64,000 nt of DNA from Bacillota bacterium (GTDB taxonomy: Bacteria; Bacillota; Clostridia; DSM-8532): assembly GCA_023443745.1 (NCBI GenBank), contig JAEZTB010000026.1, forward strand, positions 48,062 to 112,061. The letters are read 5' to 3'. The notes below the pieces were generated by a model. It searched no databases and was not told the origin of the DNA. It was given only the letters and a program-made list of their open reading frames with translations. Shown one piece after another: positions 54,851 through 61,824 of the stretch. The first letter of the stretch is position 1. Each line of letters opens with the position of its first letter. The position numbers and the translations under genes were made by a program.

Positions 54851-55744
54851 ATGCTGTTAACAAAATCTCTTGCTGTTGAAAGCTTAAGAAATGCCGGCAT
54901 TCGCAAGGGGGATACAATCCTTGTTCATTCAGCTTTGAGACCCTTTGGAGTGGTTGAGGGCGGCAAGGAAACCATCGTCCAGGCCTTGACAGATGCTGTT
55001 GGCCCGGAAGGAACACTGATTGCTCCCGCCTTCACCTTTTCTCACGAGAAAGTAAATATTGCTACCATTGATCCTCTCCTCGACAAGTCCGAGATGGGTG
55101 CCATAAGCGAGTCCATGCGAAAGCTTGAGGGATCGGTTCGTACAATCGCGTACAGACATAGCTTTTCAATATATGGTCCCCTATCGAAAGCTTTTTCCAC
55201 AGTAGATCCCTCCCTCCCTGTGTTTGATTTGCGCAGCGTTTTCGGGAAAATGCTGGCTTTTGACACAAGGGTGGTTTTACTTGGTTTGACCTATGATTCC
55301 TGTACCAGCTTCCATTTTGCCGAATACCTTGTAAAAGTCCCCTACCGTATGCTTATAGAACGCCGGGTAATGCTGAGAAAACCTGACGGAACGCTGCAAC
55401 CCTGTACAATGATGGACTACCAACCCATGGATGAGGATCATACCTATGATTTCAACAGAGCGGGAAGATTATTGGAGGAGCAGGGTAAGGTTGGAATTTC
55501 TTTTGCCGGAAACGCGGTCATTCGCACCTTTAAGCTTAGAGATTTAATTGAATTGATTCTAATGACCTACCCCCTGCAAAATGATATCTTTTTTGCCGAT
55601 GCCGCCGGTCATAGCGCTATGGCGCTAAGTCACGGAGCTTCCGTTTCTACCGGGAACCTGCTGGACGGAGCGGGCAGATTGGTTGAAACTTACTGGTCTT
55701 GCCTGAATGAAGCCGAAATGTTCAAGCCGGATCTACATTCTTGA
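54851..55744 (+). CDS. AAC(3)-family N-acetyltransferase-like protein
   Basis: A 297-residue acetyl-CoA-dependent transferase of the aminoglycoside 3-N-acetyltransferase (YokD/FrbF) fold, with VHSALRPFGVVEGG (25-38) and GPEGTLIAPAFTFS (about 51-64). The usual catalytic region has AYRHSFSIYG in place of the clinical HPxxSF pattern. GAAGGGAA lies rather far (about 12 bases) from the ATG. The catabolic locus around it argues for acylation of an amino sugar rather than drug resistance; this is inferred. A structured leader precedes it. Confidence 0.8.
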   Translation: MLLTKSLAVESLRNAGIRKGDTILVHSALRPFGVVEGGKETIVQALTDAVGPEGTLIAPAFTFSHEKVNIATIDPLLDKSEMGAISESMRKLEGSVRTIAYRHSFSIYGPLSKAFSTVDPSLPVFDLRSVFGKMLAFDTRVVLLGLTYDSCTSFHFAEYLVKVPYRMLIERRVMLRKPDGTLQPCTMMDYQPMDEDHTYDFNRAGRLLEEQGKVGISFAGNAVIRTFKLRDLIELILMTYPLQNDIFFADAAGHSAMALSHGASVSTGNLLDGAGRLVETYWSCLNEAEMFKPDLHS

Positions 55745-55799
55745 CAGCAGCAGATCAAAAGGAACGCATTCTGAAGGTAAACGAGGAATTTTGCAAAGC

Positions 55800-55826
55800 A
55801 AAAAGCCACTCAATGAGCGGCTTTTT
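55800..55826. terminator. Intrinsic terminator, acetyltransferase/secreted protein
   Basis: AAAAAGCCACTC (55800-55811), loop AAT, GAGCGGCTTTTT (55815-55826), with one A-C mismatch and A/T runs on both sides, so it can act on both converging genes. It is nearly identical in sequence to the tRNA-Pro terminator at 59415-59439. Confidence 0.8.
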
Positions 55827-55875
55827 AATTATCTATGGAACGAAATGGTTTTTTATTATGAGAAGTCAGACACTG

Positions 55876-56487
55876 TCATCGGGAAGCAGTGGCTATAAAC
55901 TCGTATGCTTTCCCTTCCAAACTAAAGCCTATCCGGACTTGCCTCTGAAACTCATTAGGGCTGAAAAAGAGGAAAACACTTTGATTTAAATCGGTTTCTG
56001 TGCCATCGCTCCAAATCGCATATGCCTGTCCTGTCACCATATAGTGTGTGATTACACCCCCACTCATAATCGGAGTCGATGTTAAATTCTTGATTTCTGC
56101 GCCAATAACTGTTTTCGTGTCTGTTACAATGACAATTTTCTTCAAGGTATCCGTAAAAATAACACCGCTTTTACCCGCTTCCATATCAATCCGATAGGTT
56201 ATTTCATAGGTACCGGCTTCAGTGGGACTAAACTCGGCAGTTGATAGGTATTGGCCTGCTATTTCATCATATTCCGTGCTCACTTTTTGAGCATTAGTCC
56301 AGTTATCCCGGAATGACGAACCATGCTTTTCTACAGTGGCTGTTATTGTTATGCATTCTCCCAAGTTGATTTCATCGGGAACAACTGATAATTCAACCGG
56401 AACAGCTTTTTCAGCCATAGAGGCGTAAGCTGCAACCGGCGTTAACATAATTACCAATATCAGCACAAACATGATCTGCTTTTTCAT
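55876..56487 (-). CDS. Secreted Ig-like hypothetical protein
   Basis: A 203-residue exported protein with a signal peptide (1-23, cleavage near AYA-S). The mature part is rich in beta strands of Ig-like/bacterial surface type (SVVPDEINLGECITITATV and EAGTYEITYRID). AGGAGGG precedes the ATG. I know no specific family for it; it could be a surface adhesin domain or an extracellular inhibitor. Stand-alone gene. Confidence 0.65.
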   Translation of the reverse strand: MKKQIMFVLILVIMLTPVAAYASMAEKAVPVELSVVPDEINLGECITITATVEKHGSSFRDNWTNAQKVSTEYDEIAGQYLSTAEFSPTEAGTYEITYRIDMEAGKSGVIFTDTLKKIVIVTDTKTVIGAEIKNLTSTPIMSGGVITHYMVTGQAYAIWSDGTETDLNQSVFLFFSPNEFQRQVRIGFSLEGKAYEFIATASR

Positions 56488-56545
56488 ACCAATCCCTCCT
56501 AAAATGAGTTTGATAAGAATATTGTCTCATTTTCTGCCGAAAGAG

Positions 56546-57001
56546 CTATCCGCCGATTAGCAGGCATTGGTATAGTTCTATCTGCCCAGATATACCAGGA
56601 CCAGAATGAATATAAAACGCACACCTGCAAGCTTTGAACCTCTCAAAGCCTTTAAAATAGGCAAACATACAAGAAAACCCGCCAAATACTAGCGAGTTCC
56701 ATTGTATCACAACTTGAGTGACCAAAAGAGATATTTCAATAGTCGCATAGAAAGTTATATCTTGCCATCCTTGTTCACTTAGTAGCCAATCAAACGCATT
56801 TATTCGCCTGATCCCATTGTGCGAGGCATTTGGGTTGAAATCCATGGTCAGCAGATATTTTAGGTTATGGTCACGAATCGCTTCGAGCGGCGCAGGTTGA
56901 CCAGCACCTACCCCACCATCAAAGCCAGACGGTCGGCTTCGGAGGAAATGTATATCGAAAAAGCGTGTTTTCCTCTGTCTAATTACGACGGCAAAAAACA
57001 C
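56546..57001 (-). pseudogene. Possible decayed gene fragment (uncertain)
   Basis: A 151-codon open frame without a ribosome-binding site whose first codons lie in an inverted repeat. One stretch, GFDGGVGAGQPAPLEAIRDHN (given here as GFDGGVGAGQ and PLEAIRDHN), faintly recalls the DGG region of patatin-like lipases or the DSGF region of DDE transposases; the rest matches nothing I know. It is best seen as a remnant, or chance, in a 624-base gap (56488-57111) without other gene signs. Confidence 0.25.
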
Positions 57002-57055
57002 GCTTCAAAACCCCGGAAAGGGCAGATGCCATGCGATTTTCACCACATGGCATCT
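56961..57055. repeat. Two inverted repeats next to the tRNA-Pro-like repeat
   Basis: AAGCGTGTTTT (56961-56971) pairs with AAAACACGCTT (56995-57005); AGATGCCATG (57024-57033) pairs with CATGGCATCT (57046-57055). Both are perfect. They lie just outside the 57074 direct repeat and may be terminators or remnants of an element end. Confidence 0.5.
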
Positions 57056-57073
57056 ATATTCACCTAACATCAT

Positions 57074-57085
57074 TGGTCGAGGTGA
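57074..57085. repeat. Direct repeat of the tRNA-Pro 3' end (putative att site)
   Basis: TGGTCGAGGTGA is identical to the last 12 bases of tRNA-Pro (59461-59472, + strand reading). The bases beyond also keep a GTTC..GTC pattern like a decayed T arm. The two copies bracket 2.4 kb with the ATPase and membrane-protein genes, as left when an element enters the 3' end of a tRNA gene. Confidence 0.5.
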
Positions 57086-57111
57086 TACGTGACCCGAACA
57101 ACCCTCGAACA

Positions 57112-58503
57112 TTAATTATTAGATCTGCAAATGGTTTTTCGGTATGCAGGATGAATATCAAAACTTGAAATTAATGATAGATTTAACCTAGGTACAGAAC
57201 TCGAAGCAATAAATTTGTTTTTATCTCCCTCTTGAACTCTTGCTCTTAAAAAACCACATTCATAAAGAAATTTAGTAACTTCAATCTCAGTAATGGGTGA
57301 AGTATCATCATCATAACTTCGCTTTATGTATTCATTGTGCAATACATCTTTAATTATTGCTATAATTTCATCCTTTTTTAATCGAGGTTGTAAACCTGCA
57401 AATGCATCAAATAAATTTTGAAGATTTGTGTACCGAGATTTATATTCACTACATAGGTCATCTAACTTCCAAGCAGAATAAATTGTCTCTGCTTGAGCTA
57501 TATCAATAGGTCTTATTTTGTCCTTTTTAAACTTTCGAGCTATATTCCAAGCAACACCGCAAAACTGTAGTAATTCCCTAGGTCTTAGTTGAGTTCGCTC
57601 AACCATATACTTAAAGGAATCCATTGTTCCAATTGTTTCAGGCATAATGAAATACCAATTATCGCTGATATATCCGGGTGTTCTTATATCAAAGTAACGT
57701 TGAATTCTTTTTCCAACCATTTGCTTTAGTATCTGTGGGTTCCAATTTATTGGTTCTATTTGTTGCCTTATGTTATCAATTTGATGAAAGTTTGTTTGAA
57801 TATTACTAAATATATCTTCTCTTATAAATATCGTTACATGTAGATTATGCTCACGAATCAAATCTCTTGCACAAGAGATTAACCCATAAATATAACAAGA
57901 GCTCAAAAAACTATTTTCCCATACATTATCAAGATCATCAATCAATATATGTATTTTTCCATTTTTTAATTTATCTCTAATTAAAGTAATATCTAGCTGG
58001 TCCCTTAAATCAGAAATAACATCATCATTTATTTGTTCTAGGTCTTGGTTAGCAAATTCCTGTATGTTAACAAGCTTTACACTATGATTAGCCCAACAAT
58101 CTAGAATATCCATCGTGCTTTCAACCACATTAGTTTCAGGAAAATTCATATTATTTGATTTTAACTGATGTGTTATTTTCCTTAAGATTGTATACTTCCA
58201 TGCAGCTGCAAAGCTTGTTTCACAGCTTAAGGGTGTATCCTTATATTTCTTGATAAATTCTCTAAATATGGTGTCAGAATACTTTTTGGGTAAAATTTTT
58301 ATATACAAAATATTTTTATCATCTTTTAATGAATGAAATATTGCACTTTTTCCGCTTCCTTTTCGCCCTACAACTATCAGTTTTTCTTGATTTTTAACTT
58401 CACGATATGTACCTGTTTCTACAAAATACATATGCAAATTGGAATCATCTTCTGCCGAATCTTTGCCAAATAATGAATAGTCCTGAATTTCAATGTTGTC
58501 CAT
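57112..58503 (-). CDS. P-loop ATPase, Sll1717-like
   Basis: A 463-residue STAND/KAP-like P-loop NTPase with Walker A GRKGSGKS (46-53) and Walker B HILIDDLDNVW (185-195), then a helical lid/sensor region (ERTQLRPRELLQFC) and a winged-helix-like C-terminus. It is cytoplasmic. Base composition is clearly more AT-rich than the catabolic genes. It follows the membrane-protein gene by 12 bases in the same operon, between repeats of the tRNA-Pro end. Such ATPases are found near defence genes; the role here is inferred. Confidence 0.78.
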   Translation of the reverse strand: MDNIEIQDYSLFGKDSAEDDSNLHMYFVETGTYREVKNQEKLIVVGRKGSGKSAIFHSLKDDKNILYIKILPKKYSDTIFREFIKKYKDTPLSCETSFAAAWKYTILRKITHQLKSNNMNFPETNVVESTMDILDCWANHSVKLVNIQEFANQDLEQINDDVISDLRDQLDITLIRDKLKNGKIHILIDDLDNVWENSFLSSCYIYGLISCARDLIREHNLHVTIFIREDIFSNIQTNFHQIDNIRQQIEPINWNPQILKQMVGKRIQRYFDIRTPGYISDNWYFIMPETIGTMDSFKYMVERTQLRPRELLQFCGVAWNIARKFKKDKIRPIDIAQAETIYSAWKLDDLCSEYKSRYTNLQNLFDAFAGLQPRLKKDEIIAIIKDVLHNEYIKRSYDDDTSPITEIEVTKFLYECGFLRARVQEGDKNKFIASSSVPRLNLSLISSFDIHPAYRKTICRSNN

Positions 58504-58515
58504 ATAACATTCCCC

Positions 58516-59211
58516 TTAATTTGCCATTCTAAGTTTATTATCTATAGTATTTCTAGATACAATAAGTCTGTTTTTTAAATTAGTGATGTGCCCTAATTTA
58601 ATGCATAAATCTTCTTTAGATAAAATCTTTAAGTCCATATACAATTTTGATAACTCACTGTATTCTTCTGCAGTAAATGTATCCATCAGATATTCTGGGA
58701 GTTTTACAACTTGCCAGATTTCATTATTTATAGCACTTAAATCAACTGAAATTTCATTTTCTGATTTTATCCTATTGTCTAAACATCTACGTTCTAGTGT
58801 ATCAATTAAGCTTATGTTCATTTCAAACTCCGATAAAAGAGAAGATAAAATTGTTTTTGTTTTTTGAAGCTTTTCCATTTTGTGAATCCTTAAAGACTTA
58901 TTCGATTGATAACTTGCAATAAGCAAAGCTACTATGGCACCAATTACTCCTCCGATAAAATTTCCCATAAACCCATCATGGTCTTTATTAAAAATAAGAT
59001 GAACCAAATCGATAGATATGATTCCGAGTATTAACATAATGCAAAGTGAAAATAATAGAAAAATAACCATGTTTACAATACTTCTTTTACTTTGTGATAA
59101 CTTCTTAACTGTAAGTAAAACATAGGGAAAACATCCTATTATAAAACCAACAACAATTAATATATATCTATTTTCAAGTTGTTTTGATATAAATTTTATA
59201 AAAATGTCCAT
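58516..59211 (-). CDS. Three-helix membrane protein paired with P-loop ATPase
   Basis: A 231-residue protein with three membrane helices (about 15-38, 48-72, 84-105) and a C-terminal helical cytoplasmic domain (about 110-231). The ATG at 59211 has AGGGG about 5 bases upstream, better than one five codons earlier. I know no named family. Membrane partner plus ATPase would suit a sense-and-disrupt (abortive infection) module, but this rests on layout only. Confidence 0.65.
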   Translation of the reverse strand: MDIFIKFISKQLENRYILIVVGFIIGCFPYVLLTVKKLSQSKRSIVNMVIFLLFSLCIMLILGIISIDLVHLIFNKDHDGFMGNFIGGVIGAIVALLIASYQSNKSLRIHKMEKLQKTKTILSSLLSEFEMNISLIDTLERRCLDNRIKSENEISVDLSAINNEIWQVVKLPEYLMDTFTAEEYSELSKLYMDLKILSKEDLCIKLGHITNLKNRLIVSRNTIDNKLRMAN

Positions 59212-59414
59212 ACTCACCCCTGCCATAATGAAGTATTTTCCATCTGTGCTCTAATTTATTATACATGGATTCAAATGTTTTATCTACTTATTTGTTGCAA
59301 TTTGATGAACTATGTCTTATGAAATCATAACTTTAAAATACGTTGGAATATGATAAATGGATACCTGATAATAAAAGTATAATATTAATAGTGTAAGATT
59401 CGATAGGGTAAACA

Positions 59415-59439
59415 AAAAGCCGCTCATTGAGCGGCTTTT
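59415..59439 (-). terminator. tRNA-Pro terminator
   Basis: AAAAGCCGCTC (59415-59425), loop ATT, GAGCGGCTTTT (59429-59439): perfect 11-base stem with a T run on the minus strand, 22 bases after the tRNA-Pro end. Confidence 0.85.
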
Positions 59440-59460
59440 GTTCCCTTACGAGGGATGAAG

Positions 59461-59536
59461 TGGTCGAGGTGAGAGGACTTGAACCCCCGGCATCTTGGTC
59501 CCAAACCAAGCGCGCTACCAACTGCGCTACACCTCG
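59461..59536 (-). tRNA. tRNA-Pro (anticodon TGG)
   Basis: On the minus strand a full cloverleaf can be drawn: acceptor CGAGGTG/CACCTCG with discriminator A and encoded CCA, D arm GCGC..GCGC, anticodon arm CTTGG-TTTGGGA-CCAAG with anticodon TGG, and T arm GGGGG-TTCAAGT-CCTCT. 76 bases including CCA. Its 3' end is repeated at 57074-57085. Confidence 0.95.
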
Positions 59537-59628
59537 AAGTGCAACGGATTAAATTATACATGGTTTTGTCTTGCTTTTCAAGCCCCAATTTCTTCTTTCA
59601 ATGAGCCTTTTAAGATACTTTATGAATC

Positions 59629-59769
59629 CTATGAGGTACTTGGCGCGTTAACTTTCTCGGTGTTCTGGTGCTGCTTTTCATAAGCCAGAAAGGCTAGCAT
59701 AGCCCCGATGCAAAGTATAAGGATGAAAACAGTAATAAAGAAGATTAGCCTGGGCTCCGCTGCATACAA
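59629..59769 (-). CDS. Small single-pass membrane protein, 46 aa (TTG start)
   Basis: A TTG-started frame of 46 residues with GGAGG 7 bases upstream. The product has a charged start (YAAEPR), one strong membrane helix (LIFFITVFILILCIGAMLAF, 20 residues) and a polar tail (AYEKQHQNTEKV). It is divergent from the ttcA-like gene. Nothing else supports it; function unknown. Its short length hides it from usual gene finding. Confidence 0.45.
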   Translation of the reverse strand: MYAAEPRLIFFITVFILILCIGAMLAFLAYEKQHQNTEKVNAPSTS

Positions 59770-59882
59770 CTGTCATCCTCCTTGCGTGATTCTTTCTATA
59801 ACAGTTATAATAGTTCTGCTGTAATCCCATTAATATAAGGCTATATAAAAGTAAGCCTTCTCTGGAAAGGCAGGACGAGATT

Positions 59883-60599
59883 ATGCTCCAAAAGGTGCTC
59901 TCAAGGATGCGCAAGGCCATAACGGATTATAAGATGATCCAGGATGGTGATAAAATAGCCGTCGGTGTGTCGGGAGGCAAAGACAGTCAGCTTCTCCTTA
60001 TTGCCATGCGTGAGCTTCAACGGTTTTTACCTCAAAAATTTGAACTGGTGGCCATCACAATTGCTCTGGGTTTTGAAAAGTTCGATACCGGCAGCCTCCT
60101 TGATTTTTATAATAAAACCGGCGTTGATTATCATATTGAAGATACTCAAATCTCAAAAGTAGTTTTTGAAACCCGAAACGAGAAGAATCCCTGCGCCCTT
60201 TGCGCCAACATGAAACGTGGTACTATTTATAATACGGCCAGAAGACTGGGCTGCAACAAGGTTGCTTTTGCTCATCATATGGATGACGTCATTGAGACTT
60301 TTTTAATGTCTCAGATATTCGAGGGCCGTATCCACACCTTTTCTCCGGTTACCTATCTGGATAGAAAGGAAATTACTTTGATTCGCCCCTTGATTTATAC
60401 AGAGGAAAAGCTAATACGCGCTACTGTCAGACATCTAGGTCTGAATCCAGTGGGAAGCGGTTGTCCTGTAGATGGTGTCACCAAGCGCCAGAACATTAAA
60501 GAGCTCATTATAAGCCTAGCCAAAGAAAATCAGAACGTTAAGTCCAATTTATTTGGAGCCATACAGAGGGCAGGCATCAGCGGCTGGAAATGGGAGTGA
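59883..60599 (+). CDS. TtcA-family tRNA 2-thiocytidine synthetase-like protein
   Basis: A 238-residue PP-loop ATPase with SGGKDS (30-35) that adenylates the tRNA base before sulfur transfer. Three Cys for a [4Fe-4S] cluster are present: Cys104 and Cys107 (CALC), Cys194 (GSGC). It is a short Firmicutes-type TtcA relative; a role on C32 of tRNA or another thiolation is likely. AGGACG precedes the ATG. Stand-alone gene near the tRNA-Pro gene. Confidence 0.85.
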   Translation: MLQKVLSRMRKAITDYKMIQDGDKIAVGVSGGKDSQLLLIAMRELQRFLPQKFELVAITIALGFEKFDTGSLLDFYNKTGVDYHIEDTQISKVVFETRNEKNPCALCANMKRGTIYNTARRLGCNKVAFAHHMDDVIETFLMSQIFEGRIHTFSPVTYLDRKEITLIRPLIYTEEKLIRATVRHLGLNPVGSGCPVDGVTKRQNIKELIISLAKENQNVKSNLFGAIQRAGISGWKWE

Positions 60600-60624
60600 A
60601 CACAAGTCCCAATAAACATTAAAG

Positions 60625-60643
60625 GCCTTAGGTAACCTAAGGC
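60625..60643. other. Palindrome after ttcA-like gene
   Basis: GCCTTAGGT-A-ACCTAAGGC, a perfect 9-base palindrome 26 bases after the ttcA-like stop. No T run follows, so it is a weak terminator at best. Confidence 0.4.
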
Positions 60644-60680
60644 TCGTAAGAAGAGATTATGTATTATTGAGGAGGAAGCA

Positions 60681-60722
60681 ATGAAAAGTATCTATGCATT
60701 AATATTAACACCTAAATATTAA
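60681..60722 (+). CDS. 13-residue peptide with strong RBS (leader or remnant)
   Basis: GAGGAGG 6 bases before ATG opens a 13-codon frame, MKSIYALILTPKY, then TAA. The site is among the best in the window, yet no longer gene follows. It may be a leader peptide for the TrmO-type gene 160 bases on, a secreted signal peptide fragment, or the remains of a deleted gene. Confidence 0.3.
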   Translation: MKSIYALILTPKY

Positions 60723-60815
60723 CGGCCTGTTGCCTGTATGTAAACAATTTATGAACTCTAAAAATTCTAAATAAAAAAACACATTAATACCTCCCAAATA
60801 GTGTGAAAAAAGGGG

Positions 60816-60843
60816 TTGAAGTGTCCGAAACTCCTGTTACACT
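60816..60843 (+). promoter_or_regulatory. Candidate promoter of TrmO-type gene
   Basis: TTGAAG (60816-60821) and TACACT (60838-60843), 16-base spacer, 43 bases before the ATG. Half-sites AGTGT and ACACT lie in and after the spacer as an inverted repeat, which could be an operator. Confidence 0.35.
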
Positions 60844-60885
60844 GTAATTAGCGGCGCCGTAAATAAACCTAAAGGAGATTTATTT

Positions 60886-61362
60886 ATGGAACAATTCACA
60901 GTAAAAAAGATCGGAACTATTAAGTCAGACCCTAATGGGATGAGGTTGGAGCTGGAAAAAGAGTTTGCCCCTGCTTTAGAGGGCATCGAAGGATTCAGCC
61001 ATCTGAACATCCTGTGGTGGTTTTCCGAGTGCGACAACGACCAGGCGAGAAATCGTCTGACCGAAAATTCACCTTACAAAAATGCTCCCATCATTATGGG
61101 CGCATTCGCTATGCGATCCCCGGAGCGGCCAAATCCAATTGCTCTTTCTTGTGCCAAAGTTACCTATATCGACGGAGAAAACGCAGTAATCGGTCTAGCC
61201 TATATCGATGCGAACGATGGAACGCCCGTTCTTGACATCAAGCCCTATACGCCAAGCCTTGACAGGGTAGCAAAGCCGACTGTCCCCGCATGGTGCGCAG
61301 ATTGGCCGAAAAGCTGTGAAGAATCCGGCGATTTCGATTGGGAAAGAGTGTTCAATTTCTAA
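60886..61362 (+). CDS. TrmO/TsaA-type tRNA methyltransferase
   Basis: A 158-residue protein of the TsaA (UPF0066) beta-barrel family, whose best-known member TrmO uses SAM to N6-methylate t6A37 in tRNA. Family motifs seen: GIEGFSHLNILWWFSECD and RSPERPNPIALS (about 82-93), then LDIKPYTPSLD. AAAGGAG precedes the ATG. Being close to ttcA and two tRNA loci fits tRNA modification. Confidence 0.82.
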   Translation: MEQFTVKKIGTIKSDPNGMRLELEKEFAPALEGIEGFSHLNILWWFSECDNDQARNRLTENSPYKNAPIIMGAFAMRSPERPNPIALSCAKVTYIDGENAVIGLAYIDANDGTPVLDIKPYTPSLDRVAKPTVPAWCADWPKSCEESGDFDWERVFNF

Positions 61363-61385
61363 ATAATGAAAAATAGAATGCTCCT

Positions 61386-61424
61386 AAAAAAAACTGAAAA
61401 CCCTTTCATAGAAAGGGTTTTCAG
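61386..61424 (-). terminator. Terminator after tRNA-Ser fragment
   Basis: Perfect 14-base stem CTGAAAACCCTTTC / GAAAGGGTTTTCAG with a 3-base loop (61394-61424), then a T run on the minus strand (61393-61386). It is the original terminator of the tRNA-Ser gene. Confidence 0.85.
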
Positions 61425-61428
61425 TATT

Positions 61429-61485
61429 TGGCGGAGAAGCGGGGATTCGAACCCCGGCGCCCCTTGCGAGACCTAACGGTTTAGC
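61429..61485 (-). tRNA. tRNA-Ser(GCT) 3' fragment (att site of integrated island)
   Basis: On the minus strand: anticodon GCT (61485-61483), AAACCG anticodon-stem 3' side, a variable arm, T arm CGGGG-TTCGAAT-CCCCG, acceptor CTTCTCC, G, CCA. The 5' half (acceptor 5' strand GGAGAAG, D arm) is absent; upstream sequence is unrelated and AT-rich. Thus it is the 3' part left (or brought) at the border of an element that integrated in tRNA-Ser; the intact gene should lie beyond the right edge. Confidence 0.85.
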
Positions 61486-61824
61486 AATGCGTTGTAATAC
61501 TTTTAACGGCCTTTTATGGGTTTTTATAACCCTTAATATTACTGCATTCCATTGGAAAATCCTCAAGTAACTTATAACGATTTTTGACTACTGCTTATAA
61601 CTTTAGTAGTCAAATAGTAGTCAAAAATAACAGGACGTCTTTTCTTTAAATACCTCGTCTGTCAATAAAATGTACTAGTGTGCCTTGAGAATATCAAGAT
61701 TTATTAATATTTTCAAAATTCTTTTCATAACACATTAAAATACTATTATTTTACTGAATCTAAAGGATTTTAACAAAATATGTTGAAATTATAATAGTAA
61801 AATTATTACGTAGGAGGTAATCTT
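61486..61824. other. Island-border intergenic region with integrase-type repeats
   Basis: 339 bases with no gene. It holds TTTTTGACTACT (61581-61592) and two tandem inverted copies AGTAGTCAAA (61605-61614) and AGTAGTCAAAAA (61616-61627), the repeated-motif pattern seen at tyrosine-integrase attachment regions. No integrase is inside the window. Confidence 0.45.

Noticed and set aside
54851..55744. AAC(3)-like gene as an acquired antibiotic-resistance gene
   Set aside because: Embedded in a sugar-use locus with no mobile flanks and with an altered catalytic segment.
33899..55744. Standard sialic-acid (Nan) catabolism
   Set aside because: Propellers and SASA esterase are there, but NanA lyase, NanE epimerase and NanK kinase are not.
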